Source: Oncomelania hupensis (taxonomy: Eukaryota; Mollusca; Gastropoda; Littorinimorpha; Pomatiopsidae). Taken from it: a stretch of 64,000 bases of DNA. The stretch covers positions 11,319,812 to 11,383,811 of the forward strand of contig CM072512.1 of NCBI GenBank assembly GCA_036898135.1, given 5' to 3'. The position numbers and the translations under genes are program-made. Of the stretch, positions 38,401 through 48,400 are shown piece by piece (position 1 is the stretch's first letter; every line of letters starts with the position of its first letter). Below the pieces are notes generated by a model. The model saw only the letters and a program-made list of their open reading frames with translations, had not been told where the DNA came from and ran no database searches.

Positions 38401-38830
38401 CTCGTGCGGATCTTGCTAATTTGTCCATCAGTAGCATACTTTTCACCTCCGTCCTGGTGGCCAACGGAAGGCGCGGTCCTTGTGTAGCCGGGCGACGACC
38501 GATCCGGCATGGAATTAGTGGATAGCCTCATCATGTGTTGTGTCTTGGGCAAAAAAAAAAGACCTGGCAGGGCCCAATCCTCTCCAGGCTGTTGGCCACA
38601 GCCGAAATCCACGAATACAGTGTGGCTCGCCTTGGCCCTGAGCACGTGGTCGTTGAACCTGTAGTAACGTGAGGTTCCTCCGCCCTGGCCGGTGACTTCT
38701 GTGTAGAAGACTTTCGCCCAGTGATGCCGTGCTAACATCACCCCTGTTAGTCGCCTCTTACGACACGCCGGGAAACGTTGGGTCTATTCTATTTGCCCGA
38801 ACCCACAGAGCGTGTGGGTGCGTGCGTGTA
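35465..38830 (-). mobile_element. Near full-length RTE-like non-LTR retrotransposon
   Basis: The element runs on the minus strand from a 5' region containing GTCGTAAGAGGCGACTAACA (38743-38762) to a TATCC/GGATA-repeat tail at 35465-35480. It carries one long ORF and virtually no 3' UTR. TGTGGGT adjoins both ends (about 35457 and 38813) and may be a short TSD, though the right flank is GT-rich. The exact 5' end is therefore uncertain. Fragments of the same family lie at 939, 14833, 31285, 31645 and 47724. Confidence 0.85.
35475..38738 (-). CDS. RTE-like LINE polyprotein: APE endonuclease, reverse transcriptase
   Basis: This uninterrupted ORF of about 1087 codons is read from the first ATG at 38738. 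Residues about 115-380 form an APE-type endonuclease with TWNVRTL, SEPRWKG, QGDWNAKVG and SDHDLV. Residues about 600-850 are reverse transcriptase, with NYRTISLIS, AGFMAGRSTTEQIF, FIDFKKAFDRVWH, GVRQGC and the catalytic FADD at about 823-826. The C-terminal part has RRLL, RKLRWYGHV and GRRRGRPKKRWED, wording typical of RTE-like elements. The enzyme nicks target DNA and reverse-transcribes its own RNA from the 3' tail. All catalytic motifs are present. The TAG stop is supplied by the GGATAG tail repeat. The first ~110 residues are not recognised. Confidence 0.93.
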   Translation of the reverse strand: MLARHHWAKVFYTEVTGQGGGTSRYYRFNDHVLRAKASHTVFVDFGCGQQPGEDWALPGLFFLPKTQHMMRLSTNSMPDRSSPGYTRTAPSVGHQDGGEKYATDGQISKIRTRNNIVIGTWNVRTLTAEGKLEELAHELDHYRWNVLGISEPRWKGLGETTTDKGHKLYFSGRDDRHEHGVGFLVHKNILATVMGCRPVSSRLITIRLRATPFNITIIQAYAPTSDYEDSEVEDFYENIQAVLDQVPKKDIVIVQGDWNAKVGQDAHHNWGDTCGPHCNNETNDRGLRLLEFARYNNLVLANTLGLHKKSRRWTWHSPGGEHHNQIDYIMVKKRFRSSINIGRTRTFPGADIGSDHDLVMMSFRLHLKRVNTAKCTRLKFDLDKLQDPEVAKIFQATIGGKFAPLLILGAGEVDVNTMTNTFNSAVTDAATEILGKHRPKKKPWITPELLDLCDKRRELKKKKNTSQGADVYRKINNDIRKGMRTAKENWIEDQCQEIENNLNKNNSKKAYQTVKRLTSVKQPKVSTIQSKSGICLTEEQEVLDRWTEYCSDLYNHTPNGDPSVLTCPESREEEEILPILREEVEAAVQSLKKGKSAGVDNIPAELLQAGGEAMTDALTIICNKIWQSGEWPTPWTQSLVITLPKKGNLQECENYRTISLISHPSKVLLKIILNRLKPQAEQIIAEEQAGFMAGRSTTEQIFNLRIICEKYLQHQQHLYHVFIDFKKAFDRVWHAALWATMKVYNISPKIIEVIKSLYDKATSAVLHNSVIGNWFRTTIGVRQGCLLSPTLFNIFLERIMSDALADHEGTVSIGGRAISNLRFADDIDGLAGEEQELEQLVQRLDTTSRAYGMEISAEKTKMMTNNTNGINTDIKVQGQSLNTVHSFKYLGAIVSDNGSRQEVLSRIAQTTAALTRLKPIWKDRTISLHSKVRLLRSLVISIFLYACEAWTLTADLQRRIQSMEMRCYRRLLCISYTQHITNVEVRQTITQAIGQHDDLLTVVKKRKLRWYGHVTRSSGLAKTILQGTVQGGRRRGRPKKRWEDNIREWTGLTLSEAMRAAEDRERWSMLVKRSSVLPLRPSGYGTG

Positions 38831-38895
38831 TTTGTGTGTGTGGGAGCGCGAGCGCGCGCGTGTGTATGTGTATGCGCGTTCTTACGTGCGTGCGC
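38815..38895. repeat. GT/GC-rich simple sequence
   Basis: Imperfect GTGTGT and GCGCGC runs lie between the LINE 5' end and the inverted-repeat element. Confidence 0.7.
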
Positions 38896-38911
38896 AAAAG
38901 TCGGCCAGCAG

Positions 38912-39504
38912 GTAAGCCTAGGTCTGACGACGAACGTTTTGATTGCAATCATAAGGAAAATCATGACTTGAGTCACTGATTTCGTGAGACTATCACCCAG
39001 TCACCCAATCAAATCGGTTCGCAGGGTGATTTGCGATGATTTTCCAGGTTTAGAACATGCTCTAATTCCGACGAACTGATTGCGAGTCATTTAGCATGAG
39101 AACCAATGAAACGCGCTACTTTGATCATGTGATCTTGCGGAAAATGACAAGGCCACGACCGCCCCGCTAGGAACGTTGAGTGTGAAAAATCCCTGTGAAG
39201 TAATATAGATGATACAGTCACATCAATGTTTTTTGGATGTGGTCTTTTTCGCTGAACTTAGCAAATGAAATGCTAGTGTTAATGTAAAAATTCTTCGTCA
39301 CTGCTTTTCACACATTTTGACTTTGGGCGCAGCAAGGGTAACAACTCTAGTGCTTTTGTTTATGCACAGTGAATGTGCGCATGTTTACCAAAATCAAACG
39401 TTTTAGTGTGACTACTGATGACTCGCAGCGTCACATCATGACCCGCAAACACGTACAATCATTATGATTGCAGTCAAAACGTTCGTCGTCAGACCTACGC
39501 TTAC
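38912..39504. mobile_element. Non-autonomous DNA transposon with 42-bp terminal inverted repeats
   Basis: The 42-bp ends (38912-38953 and 39463-39504) are inverted copies with two mismatches, containing AGGTCTGACGACGAACGTTT and TGCAATCATA. The element is about 593 bp and lacks coding capacity. If the outer GTA/TAC is read as a TA target, the element is 38915-39501 with a TA duplication, which would fit Tc1/mariner-type insertion. This is inferred. Confidence 0.8.
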
Positions 39505-39967
39505 TTATCGAGCTCGTCTAGGTTGCGACTAGCAGCGCGTGCTTCCCAAAAAGATCTGCCAGCACACACACCTAACAATTAACCTCTGACCGCACGCACA
39601 CACACATGATCCACATAGTACCCTCATTACCATCACTACCACCTCCTACCCTCTAACACAGGCATCAGTAATCCAACCAGCCCTTACCTGCAAATTTGCT
39701 TCCTGACCAGGAAACCAGTTCATAGAGTAGATAAAACTTTAATTTAACTAGGGTAAAAGAGTAAGCACTATGTGTGCTTTTTAATCTTACCCTTGGGACT
39801 AATAATTATTATAATTAGTATAACAAAATAACTTTATAATAAAAACCCATCATAATGTAACACTACAATCAAAATGTGTGCAAACACAAACACACGTGTA
39901 CACATATGCATGCACGCACGTGCACGCAAGCACTCACTCACACATGCACACAATTATTTAAAACAAT
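39505..39967. other. No gene recognised
   Basis: CA-rich patches at 39592-39606 and 39885-39950, otherwise AT-rich flank of gypsy element 1. Confidence 0.5.
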
Positions 39968-39972
39968 GAATG

Positions 39973-40619
39973 TGTTACGTTGAAACGCGAACGAAAGTAC
40001 GTCTCAAGCGCGCACGATAGATCTAATCGTTTCGTTTTGCAAAGTATTCAATAATGGAGTTTATTTACCTTTGATTTGAGTTTGCATTGTTGTTAGGAGA
40101 GGCTTTGTATAACGTTGATAATTTTCGTTAGTCGATATTGTTGTAGAATTCTCTGGATCCGCTTGTTTACTATCGATCGAAGTTTCGGGATAAATATCGA
40201 AGTACGAGGACGTCCCCGGAAGGAGAGGAAATATGTATGACGTAAGACAGTAATGACGAAGTTAGAAGCGATTGGTTAAATTGCGTCATACGAGATTGAT
40301 CCAGGTTTTTCGGGAGTATCAGGAGACTATTTAAGTGCCGCGCTGTTTCAGGATAGTTGTTGTTAAGTTGAGTTGCTGTTGAAGTTGTTGAAAGTGAGTT
40401 GGAAAGTAAAAAAGTTGAAAGTGGAAAGCGATTGTATGCAGTGTTGATGTGTGCTGAATAAAAGTGGAAAACTTCATACGTCGACTTTGTGACTTGTATG
40501 CTGCTTGAGCAGGCTGCGTGGATAAACGAATCTGAGTTACACACGCCTATCAGGAATTCAAGCATCGGGGCTGATTCAGATACTGATAGAAAAATACCAA
40601 CATCGAACTGTGTGTAACA
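39973..40619 (+). repeat. 5' LTR of gypsy element 1
   Basis: The 647-bp LTR carries a TATA-like ACTATTTAAGTG (about 40327) and polyadenylation context GCTGAATAAAAGTGG (about 40452). A minus-strand ORF of 131 codons inside it is duplicated in the 3' LTR and is not a credible gene. Confidence 0.97.
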
Positions 40620-40622
40620 TTT

Positions 40623-40640
40623 TGGGGGCCAAGCCGGGAT
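40623..40640 (+). promoter_or_regulatory. Candidate primer-binding site
   Basis: TGGGGGCCAAGCCGGGAT starts three bases after the 5' LTR. It begins with the TGG expected from a tRNA CCA end, and its TGGGGG...CCGGGAT frame resembles tRNA-Pro-type primer sites. The exact primer tRNA is not established. Confidence 0.6.
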
Positions 40641-41151
40641 TCACGCCATAGCCAAGGGTTCAACTGCTACAACAAGCGAGTCAACGTTACGAGAGGCAGT
40701 CATCGAGGGTAGCCGCCAACGAGTTGCGTCGAGAGGGGCCAACATACTGGGACTACATCACCGATAGATTCGGGTTGACTGCAAGGGCGTGTAGTCGCTG
40801 AAGAGTTGCTTCGTGAGCGAACAACAGATCGGGACTACGTGGCTGCCGCAAGACTACGTTGAGGGACAGTCTCGGAGCTACATCGCCAGTGTTACAGAGA
40901 GCGGCGAGCGGACGTCGCGTCTACTTCAGCACAGGAGCGTATACATCAACACCAGCGTGGTGCAGCGTCGCATACGACGAGGACAGCGGGGCCTGCGTCA
41001 GCGAAGGCGACTAGTGACAAGCATCAGCGCTACTGCAGAAAGCGTGCTGTTCTAGAACAGTCTAGAAAGGTACAGCACAGTCAAGAACTTTCTAGAAAAA
41101 GAACTTTCCAGAGAAGAACTTTCCAGAAAAGAGCTTTCCAGAAGCATCAAG

Positions 41152-44100
41152 ATGGCTGACTTCTGGCAGAAAGGGATGCAACTGAATCTAAAAGGGAAAC
41201 AGTTGACGGAGTACGTCAAGTCCCAGGAGAGAATACACGAACGAGAATTAGAAGAGCAGCGTCGCCGAGAAGAAAGAGAAGAGCGGCGTCAAGAAAGAGA
41301 AGAGCAGCGACGGCGTGAAGAAAGAGAATTAGAGGAACAGCGTCGGCGTGACGAGATGGAAGAGAGACGACTAGAAGCTGATTGTCAATACCAGCTAGAG
41401 TTGGCGCATATCCAAAACAATCAGCATGCGCCACAAGTTATCAGTGACAACAAAGCTCCAAAATTGCCAGCGTTTGTCGACGGGAAGGACCAGATCGACA
41501 GTTATTTGGCGAGATTTGAAAGGTTTGCCAAAAGCTCTAACTGGCAACCTCAAGACTGGGCGATTCGACTAAGTGCACTTCTGACGGGGCAAGCTCTCGA
41601 AGTTTACACCAGACTGTCGAACAATGACGCCAAAAACTACGATGTCTTGAAAGAGGCCCTATTGCAGTGCTACAACTTTACAGAGAAGGGCTACCGTAAA
41701 CGCTTCCGTGAATGCCGGCCCAAGTCAGACGAAACGCCAAAGCAGTTTGTGGAACGCCTGTTGTCATATCTACACAAGTGGGTGGAGTTATCAGGCGAAA
41801 GGAAGTCTTACGACAGTCTCCATGACCTGATCGTGAAGGAACAATTTCTCAATGCCTGTCACAAGGACCTAGCGACCCACTTAGAAGAACAAAAGCTGCA
41901 GACGCTTAAAGATGTGACTGAGGCTGCTGAAAGATATCTCATCGCTCATGGGAAGACCCTGGGGCCACCCAGCGCGACGAAATATTTTCAGAAGACTGGA
42001 AACCATGTGAACCAGATCCAGGGGAGTCAGACGAACCAGAAACAGACGGACTCCACGCCACCTCCCAGGGAAGGGCATTCAAGAGGCTGTTTCACCTGCA
42101 ACGCTACAGACCACAGAGCGGCTAACTGTCCTCAAAACAAAAGTAGCGGACAGCGGGGCAGTACGGACAATGCAGCGGTGGGCAACCGACAGAAACGTTT
42201 CTCCAATCAACGGCAAACCAGTAGATCTGACCATCAGGTGTGCGGCGGGAGCGTCATTCTTCCGAGTGAGACCGAGCGCGCAGCTACTCCCGCGGACGTG
42301 CAAGAGTGCATAACCGATGGCCAACTTCTCCTTGCCAACGGGAAATCCATCCCCGTCGTCGCCAGCGCAGCGATGACCGTCCAGAACATGCCTGTTTCCA
42401 AGGGACGCGTCGGAAATCATGAAGTGACTGTCCTAAGAGACTCTGGTTGCAGTGGGGTCATTGTCAGAGAAGATCTAATCGCTAAAGAACAGTTCACTGG
42501 CGATTCAAAATTGACACTTATGGCCGACAGCAAATGTGTGAAAGCGCCAGTTGCAAAAATTCTTGTCAACACCCCTTTCTACATAGGCGAAGTCGAAGCG
42601 GTTTGCCTGAAGAAGCCGCTGTATGATTTGATGATCGGGAACATCGATGGCGCGAGACGACCCGACGACCCCGATCCAGAGTGGAGTCCTGCCTCAACTC
42701 AACACGTCGAAGTTGTGGAGGAGGATCCATTGCCGTTTCCCGATGGAGACATTACAGAGCTGCTACGGGACAATGTGGTTACTCCGGCTCAGCCCTGCCG
42801 ACCAGAGATCGTCGGTGCCGTTACTACCAGGGCCCAGGCCAAGAGAGACAAGACGTCTACGCCACTGAAGGTCGCCGACAACTCTAAAGCTGCCATCGTG
42901 GACAGAGATAAGCTGATCCAGCTCCAGGAAGCTGATAGCACTTTAAACAAGTACAGGAACCGCCAAGACCACGTGACCAAGGGCAGTGGCACGGTCTATT
43001 TCGAGGTGAAGGCCAAGATCCTGTACAGAATCTTCCAGCACCCGAGGGTTAACGGAGGGAAACCACTACGTCAAGTCTTGGTACCGTTACCTCTAAGGCG
43101 CCAAGTGATGGAAGTAGCACATGACTCCATCATGGGAGGTCACCTAGGGATCAAGAAGACGTCAGACAGAATCCAGGCGGTGTTCTACTGGCCAGGACTT
43201 CATGCGGACGTCAGCCGTTTCTGCCGATCATGTGACATTTGCCAGAAGACCATACCTCGAGGAAGGGTCCCTAAAGTACCTATGCAGAGGATGCCTTTGA
43301 TCGACCGACCTTTCAAGAGGGTGGCCTTAGACTTAATCGGCGAAATAAGACCTCCGAGTGAAGAAGGTCATTGGTGGGTACTGACTTAAGTGGACTATGC
43401 AACTCGGTACCCAGAAGCAGTGCCTCTGAAGAAGATTGACACTGAAACTGTAGCAGAGGCACTGGTGGACATGTTCAGTAGACTTGGAGTGCCTGAAGAA
43501 ATTCTGACAGACCTCGGGACACAGTTCGTCTCTGACTGTATGAAGGAGGTCAACAGACTGCTGAGCATCCGGCATTTGACTACGACACCCTACCATCCGA
43601 TGTGCAACGGGCTCGTCGAAAAGTTCAATGCTACGCTGAAGTCCACCCTGAAGAAACTGTGCAGCGAGCAGCCCAGACAATGGCATCGCTACATCAACGC
43701 CCTACTTTTCGCCTACAGAGAAGTACCGCAGGAGTCCACCGGCTTTTCTCCGTTCGAGCTGCTGTACGGAAGAACCATCAGAGGGCCGATGCACATCCTG
43801 AAAGAACTGTGGACGAAAGAAGTAGAGACCCCAGAGGTGAAGAACAGCTACCAGTACGTGTTTGAGCTACGGGAGAAGCTGGAGCAGACTCTCGAGATAG
43901 CCAGAGAAAACCTGAAGAAGTCCCAAGACTGTGGAAAGCACTACTACGATCGTAGGGCCGTGAGCAGGAGGTTCAAACCTGGCAACAAAGTGCTGGTGCT
44001 GCTACCTACTGATCACAATAAGTTGCTGATGCAGTGGAAAGGCCCGTACGAAGTGGAGACCGTGGTGGGGATCAACGACTACAAGGTGAAGGTCGGCCAG

Positions 44101-45129
44101 CATTCCAAGATATACCACGCCAACCTCCTTAAGCTGTACGTGGAAAGGCCATCAGAGACTGTGCATGCAGCAACAGCAGCTGAGATCGACAACAGCTTTG
44201 ACAGCGAGGAACTGTTGGAACTTGGAGACTTCCACAGCAAAGAAGGCATCGATGATGTTAAGCTGGGACCAGGCTTGACGGAAGGTCAAAGGTTGGAGCT
44301 CAAGGACCTTATGGGCGAATTTTCCCATAGCTTCAATGATGTCCCAGGCTCTACGACTTTGGTCGAACATGAAGTCCACCTCACTTCGAATATCCCTGTT
44401 CGATCCAAACCATTCCCGATCCCTTTCAAGGCCCGTGAATCCTTGAAGAAAGACATCGATGAGATGCTGAAGATGGGCATCATCAGGGAGTCCAGTTCCC
44501 CCTACGCGTCCCCTGTCGTGGTCGTGAAGAAGAAGGACGGGAGCAACAGAGTATGCATCGACTACAGGAAGATTAATAAGATCACCGTCTTCGACCCTGA
44601 GCCGATGCCTACCGCAGCAGACCTCTTCCGCCAATTATCGGGGAGTAGAATCTTCTCAAAGATTGACCTCAGCAAGGGTTATTGGCAAGTCCCCGTGCGT
44701 CAACAGGACATACCAAAGACTGCTTTCATAACTCCTGATGGGACGTACGAGTGCCTAAGGATGCCCTTTGGCATGGTCAACAGCGGAGCTACCCTGAAGA
44801 GAGGGATGAAGAAGATGCTCAAAGGGATGGACAATGTCGTGTGTTACTGGGACGGGTACCTGCTAGTCTACACCCAGACCTGGAAGGAGCATCTGCAGAC
44901 CTTGAGGGAGCTGTTCCACCGTCTTCAAGAAGCCAACCTGATCGTGAAACCTAGCAAGTGCATTCTGGGAGCTGACAACGTCGACTGCGTCGGACATCCG
45001 ACGGAAGAAGGAGACAACGGAGGATGCACTGATTCCAGGAAAGCCCACGTGATCATCGTCTTTGACCCTGGGCCGATGACAACTGCAACGGACAAGGGCG
45101 TCGTTTCCTGGCGGTTGGAAGAACATTGA
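41152..45129 (+). pseudogene. Gypsy element 1 gag-pol, broken
   Basis: ATG at 41152 opens gag with an Arg/Glu-rich coiled coil (residues about 22-85), a gag core, and a CCHC knuckle (313-326). Protease DSG is at 430-432. The integrase HHCC domain starts near 657, followed by the core with D727, D787 and E823 (D,D35E). A TAA at 43387-43389 interrupts the core just after the first Asp region, and the frame resumes at once. A GPY/F-like module (WKGPYEV...IYHANLLKLY) follows, then reverse transcriptase with VCIDYRKIN, KIDLSKGYWQ and LRMPFGM. The catalytic box reads YWDG (44845-44856) instead of YxDD. The RT thumb and all of RNase H are absent; a short unrelated tail ends at 45129. The upstream leader (40641-41151) has no clear gene. 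Confidence 0.95.
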
Positions 45130-45313
45130 CTGTGTGTATGGACCGATGACATTGGCAATATATAAACAGACTTGCGGATGAGAACCATTGACTCTGTGTG
45201 AATGAACTGTGAACTTTGACAGTATTCAGACAGACTGAAATAAGTTTTAATTCTGTACTTTATTTGTGCATTACGTTTCAACGTTGTTGAAAGAAATTAG
45301 GTAAATTTCTTCT

Positions 45314-45327
45314 TGAGTGGGGGGTTA
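45314..45327 (+). promoter_or_regulatory. Candidate polypurine tract
   Basis: GAGTGGGGGG is followed by TTA immediately before the 3' LTR, the position where plus-strand DNA synthesis is primed in LTR elements. Confidence 0.6.
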
Positions 45328-45974
45328 TGTTACGTTGAAACGCGAACGAAAGTACGTCTCAAGCGCGCACGATAGATCTAATCGTTTCGTTTTGCAAAGT
45401 ATTCAATAATGGAGTTTATTTACCTTTGATTTGAGTTTGCATTGTTGTTAGGAGAGGCTTTGTATAACGTTGATAATTTTCGTTAGTCGATATTGTTGTA
45501 GAATTCTCTGGATCCGCTTGTTTACTATCGATCGAAGTTTCGGGATAAATATCGAAGTACGAGGACGTCCCCGGAAGGAGAGGAAATATGTATGACGTAA
45601 GACAGTAATGACGAAGTTAGAAGCGATTGGTTAAATTGCGTCATACGAGATTGATCCAGGTTTTTCGGGAGTATCAGGAGACTATTTAAGTGTCGCGCTG
45701 TTTCAGGATAGTTGTTGTTAAGTTGAGTTGCTGTTGAAGTTGTTGAAAGTGAGTTGGAAAGTAAAAAAGTTGAAAGTGGAAAGCGATTGTATGCAGTGTT
45801 GATGTGTGCTGAATAAAAGTGGAAAACTTCATACGTCGACTTTGTGACTTGTATGCTGCTTGAGCAGGCTGCGTGGATAAACGAATCTGAGTTACACACG
45901 CCTATCAGGAATTCAAGCATCGGGGCTGATTCAGATACTGATAGAAAAATACCAACATCGAACTGTGTGTAACA
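45328..45974 (+). repeat. 3' LTR of gypsy element 1
   Basis: 647 bp, matching the 5' LTR apart from one visible substitution (AAGTGTCGCGC here). Confidence 0.97.
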
Positions 45975-45979
45975 GAATG

Positions 45980-46095
45980 TTATTAATGTACAACTCTAAG
46001 TAGCTAATTAAATATTTTTAATGTGTTGTAAAAAGGTGTTTTTATTTAGTAACTGCACTGCGGAGAGCTTATTCCATAAAGAGGAACCCAAATAC

Positions 46096-46132
<37 letters not shown>

Positions 46133-46270
46133 AGGGAGGGAGGTGTAATAGTAAGTCTTATATTGGGAGAATGGACGGCATTAATAGAACCTCTGGGGTG
46201 CAGAAAATGCACTAGGGCAAGAATAAGGGTAGCGGCAGGAAAGAAACCTCTTTTACCTTTCCTGCTGATA
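45980..46270. other. No gene recognised; (GA)n patch
   Basis: A GA microsatellite lies at 46099-46125. The rest has no recognisable feature. Confidence 0.5.
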
Positions 46271-46288
46271 TACCTAACCCACCCGATA

Positions 46289-46788
46289 CACATTGGTCGA
46301 ACGCTACCAGAAGCATGCGTTATTAGTCGCCTCAACAGGCGATAAAGCATGCTCCCATGCTTCAGAGCACTGCTTTCTATTCGCTTCAAGCTCTATAGTC
46401 ACAGAAAAAGCGCAATTTCACTGCAGTGAACTCATGAAAATAGAAAAATGTAAGTGTCGTCTCCTCTAGGGGACGAATTAGGTCAAACTGTATTAGTTTC
46501 TAGGTCAACTGTCTTTTACGAACGGTAACCGTTTGTTGACGCCGGATAGTGTCCTCACTTGGTTTCATGCAAATTAAGAATCCAACAAGGCAATTGGGTT
46601 TTTGAGACGGAAAGAGCGGAATGTTGTAGAGCACATTCTGTATATATTTACAGTGAAATTGCGCTTTTTCCGTCACTATAGCGCTTGAAGCGTGTAGGAA
46701 GCAGTGCTATGAAGCATGAGAGATGCTTTATCGCCTGTTGAAGCGACTAGTAAAACATGCTTCTGGCAGCCTTCGACCAATGTGTACC
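46289..46788. mobile_element. Foldback/MITE-like element with ~140-bp inverted repeats
   Basis: 46289-46430 and 46649-46788 are inverted copies at roughly 85-90% identity by eye. They share ACATTGGTCGAA, CCAGAAGCATG, CAACAGGCGATAAAGCAT and GAAAAAGCGCAATTTCACTG. The ~218-bp spacer has no ORF. Weaker similarity continues outwards to about 46272 and 46803. No target duplication could be fixed, so foldback element, MITE or an inverted duplication all remain possible. Confidence 0.75.
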
Positions 46789-46803
46789 TGGTGCCTAACC
46801 ACA

Positions 46804-47160
46804 CTTTGGATAGCTAAATCTTCTTCTTCTCGTCTTCTTCTTCTTCTCATGGTCCTCCTCCTCTTCCTCTTCCTCTTTTCCTCTCCTCGCTTTCGTGTGC
46901 TGAACTAAGGTCCTGTTTGATGTTCTCTGTGCGGGTGCAGTGAGCACTACTTAGTGTATGCTATCTGCGGCATTATACAATGTCACAGTATCGCCAGGAC
47001 TAGTGGCCATGACGCGTGAAGCCTTCTTATCTTCTGCCTTTAACCCTCACGCTTAACTCTCAACACTGCCCGGTGTGGGTGTGTGTGAGAGAGAGAAATA
47101 GAGAGAGAAGTCAGGATTTATATTTCTGGATATTTAGCCAGCTGCAGCTGTCATCAGAGA

Positions 47161-47210
<50 letters not shown>

Positions 47211-47723
47211 GCGTGCGCAAAAGGCGATGCATTGTATAAATAATGCTTGTCGGAAAGTTGTGAATAAATTGTTCAGGTGTGTGTATATGTGTGCACGTGC
47301 GTGTTGTAGTTGGCAACGTATAGATTTGATATTCCATAATTATACCTTCATCTGTTAACGCTGTTCAAAAAAGCCTAATAAAATTGAAGTTGCACTGTTG
47401 TCTTGGCTTATGCAGGAACTGTGGGTTTAGTCTAAACTCCTAACCTTCTACAGGTTCTGCCATGTTGTTTAGTGGTCTATGCAATGGTTGTTTAGGCCTT
47501 TGGCCTTAATGTTATTGCCCTGCTGGTCAGTGTCGAACCCTAAACAGAGAAGGCCACTTATCGCAGGATGGGACCATGCTGTGATATGATTTGGAATAAT
47601 TTTGGTATGTGTAGGTTTCCGGTCAGTCATTCATTGAATAAAGTGCGAAAGGAGAACAACTGGTGTTTAATGTTTGATTGATTGATTGATTCATTCATTC
47701 ATGTTGTCCCTGGCTTTTTTTAT
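46804..47723. other. No gene recognised; microsatellite patches
   Basis: CTT/CCT-rich sequence lies at 46817-46885, GA runs at 47087-47107 and 47153-47206, and GATT repeats at 47674-47690. Confidence 0.5.
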
Positions 47724-48128
47724 CTTATACTATCCCGTAACTCAAAGGTCGTTGGGGCACCACAGGTGATCGTTTAACCAGCGTACTCCATCTTTCTCTG
47801 TCCTCAGCAACCCTCATGGCTTCTTCGCTCAGTGTCAAGCCAGTTCATTCTCGAATGTTGTCCTCCCACCTCTTTTTGTGTCTCCCTCTTCTTCTGCCTC
47901 CTTGCACCGTGCCTTGCAGGATGGTCTTTGCTCTGGTTACGTGGTCATACCATCGGAGTTTACGCTTTTTCACCACTGTGAACATGTCATCGTGTTGTCC
48001 AATGACTTGTGTGATAATTTGTCGGACTTCGTTGTTGGTGATGTGCTTGGTATAGGAAATACCCAGAAGTCTTCTGTAGCACCTCATCTCCAAGCTTTGT
48101 ATTCTTCGTTGTAGATCTGCTGTGAGGG
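47724..48128 (-). pseudogene. RTE-like LINE 3' fragment
   Basis: The minus strand encodes ADLQRRIQSLEMRCYRRLLG through KRKLRWYDHVTRAKTILQGT and on toward the tail, matching the last ~130 residues of the ORF at 35475-38738. A 15-bp deletion removes SSGLA-equivalent codons and a 3-bp insertion lies near the end. The tail is a degenerate TATCTTATACTATCC. The copy is 5'-truncated at GATCTGCTGTGAGGG. Confidence 0.9.
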
Positions 48129-48252
48129 AAGAGGGGAGGGGAGGGGGAAAGCCCTCTTCTCCCAAAGGTTTATTTGTAGTACATGTACAAGAAAGTGATG
48201 ATCACAGCCTTTGTTACTGATTTGCCTGCACCTGCCTTTCACTTCTCTTGGC

Positions 48253-48257
<5 letters not shown>

Positions 48258-48298
<41 letters not shown>

Positions 48299-48299
48299 T

Positions 48300-48334
<35 letters not shown>

Positions 48335-48400
48335 CTCTCTCTGTCTCTGTTTGTCTGTCTGTCTCTGTCTGTCTCTTTCTCTCTCTCTCGCTCTGGGTGT
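48258..48400. repeat. (ATC)n then (CTGT/CT)n microsatellite
   Basis: About 24 ATC units (one ATT) are followed by CTCTGTCTGT-type repeats to about 48400. Poly-Ser/Ile/Asp ORFs are repeat translations. Confidence 0.95.

Larger units (their letters stand above)
39973..45974 (+). mobile_element. Ty3/gypsy element 1, Gmr1-like order, 5-bp TSD GAATG
   Basis: A 6002-bp element with 647-bp LTRs (39973-40619, 45328-45974) is flanked by GAATG at 39968-39972 and 45975-45979. LTRs begin TGTTAC and end GTAACA, and I saw one difference between them (C/T in AAGTGCCGCGC), so insertion was recent. Internal order is gag, protease, integrase, then reverse transcriptase, which is the Gmr1-like arrangement and not the usual gypsy order. 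The pol region is defective (see the pseudogene entry). Confidence 0.97.

Noticed and set aside
40170..40565. 131-codon minus-strand ORF, repeated at 45525-45920
   Set aside because: It lies wholly within the LTRs of gypsy element 1 and is present twice only because LTRs are duplicated. It has no domain.
43390..45129. Second independent ORF of element 1
   Set aside because: It is the in-frame continuation of the gag-pol frame after a single TAA in the integrase core and has no start codon of its own.
45130..45327. Envelope-like gene between pol and 3' LTR
   Set aside because: Fewer than 200 bp separate the broken pol from the LTR, and no ORF with a signal peptide or membrane segment is present. 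Element 2 also has none.
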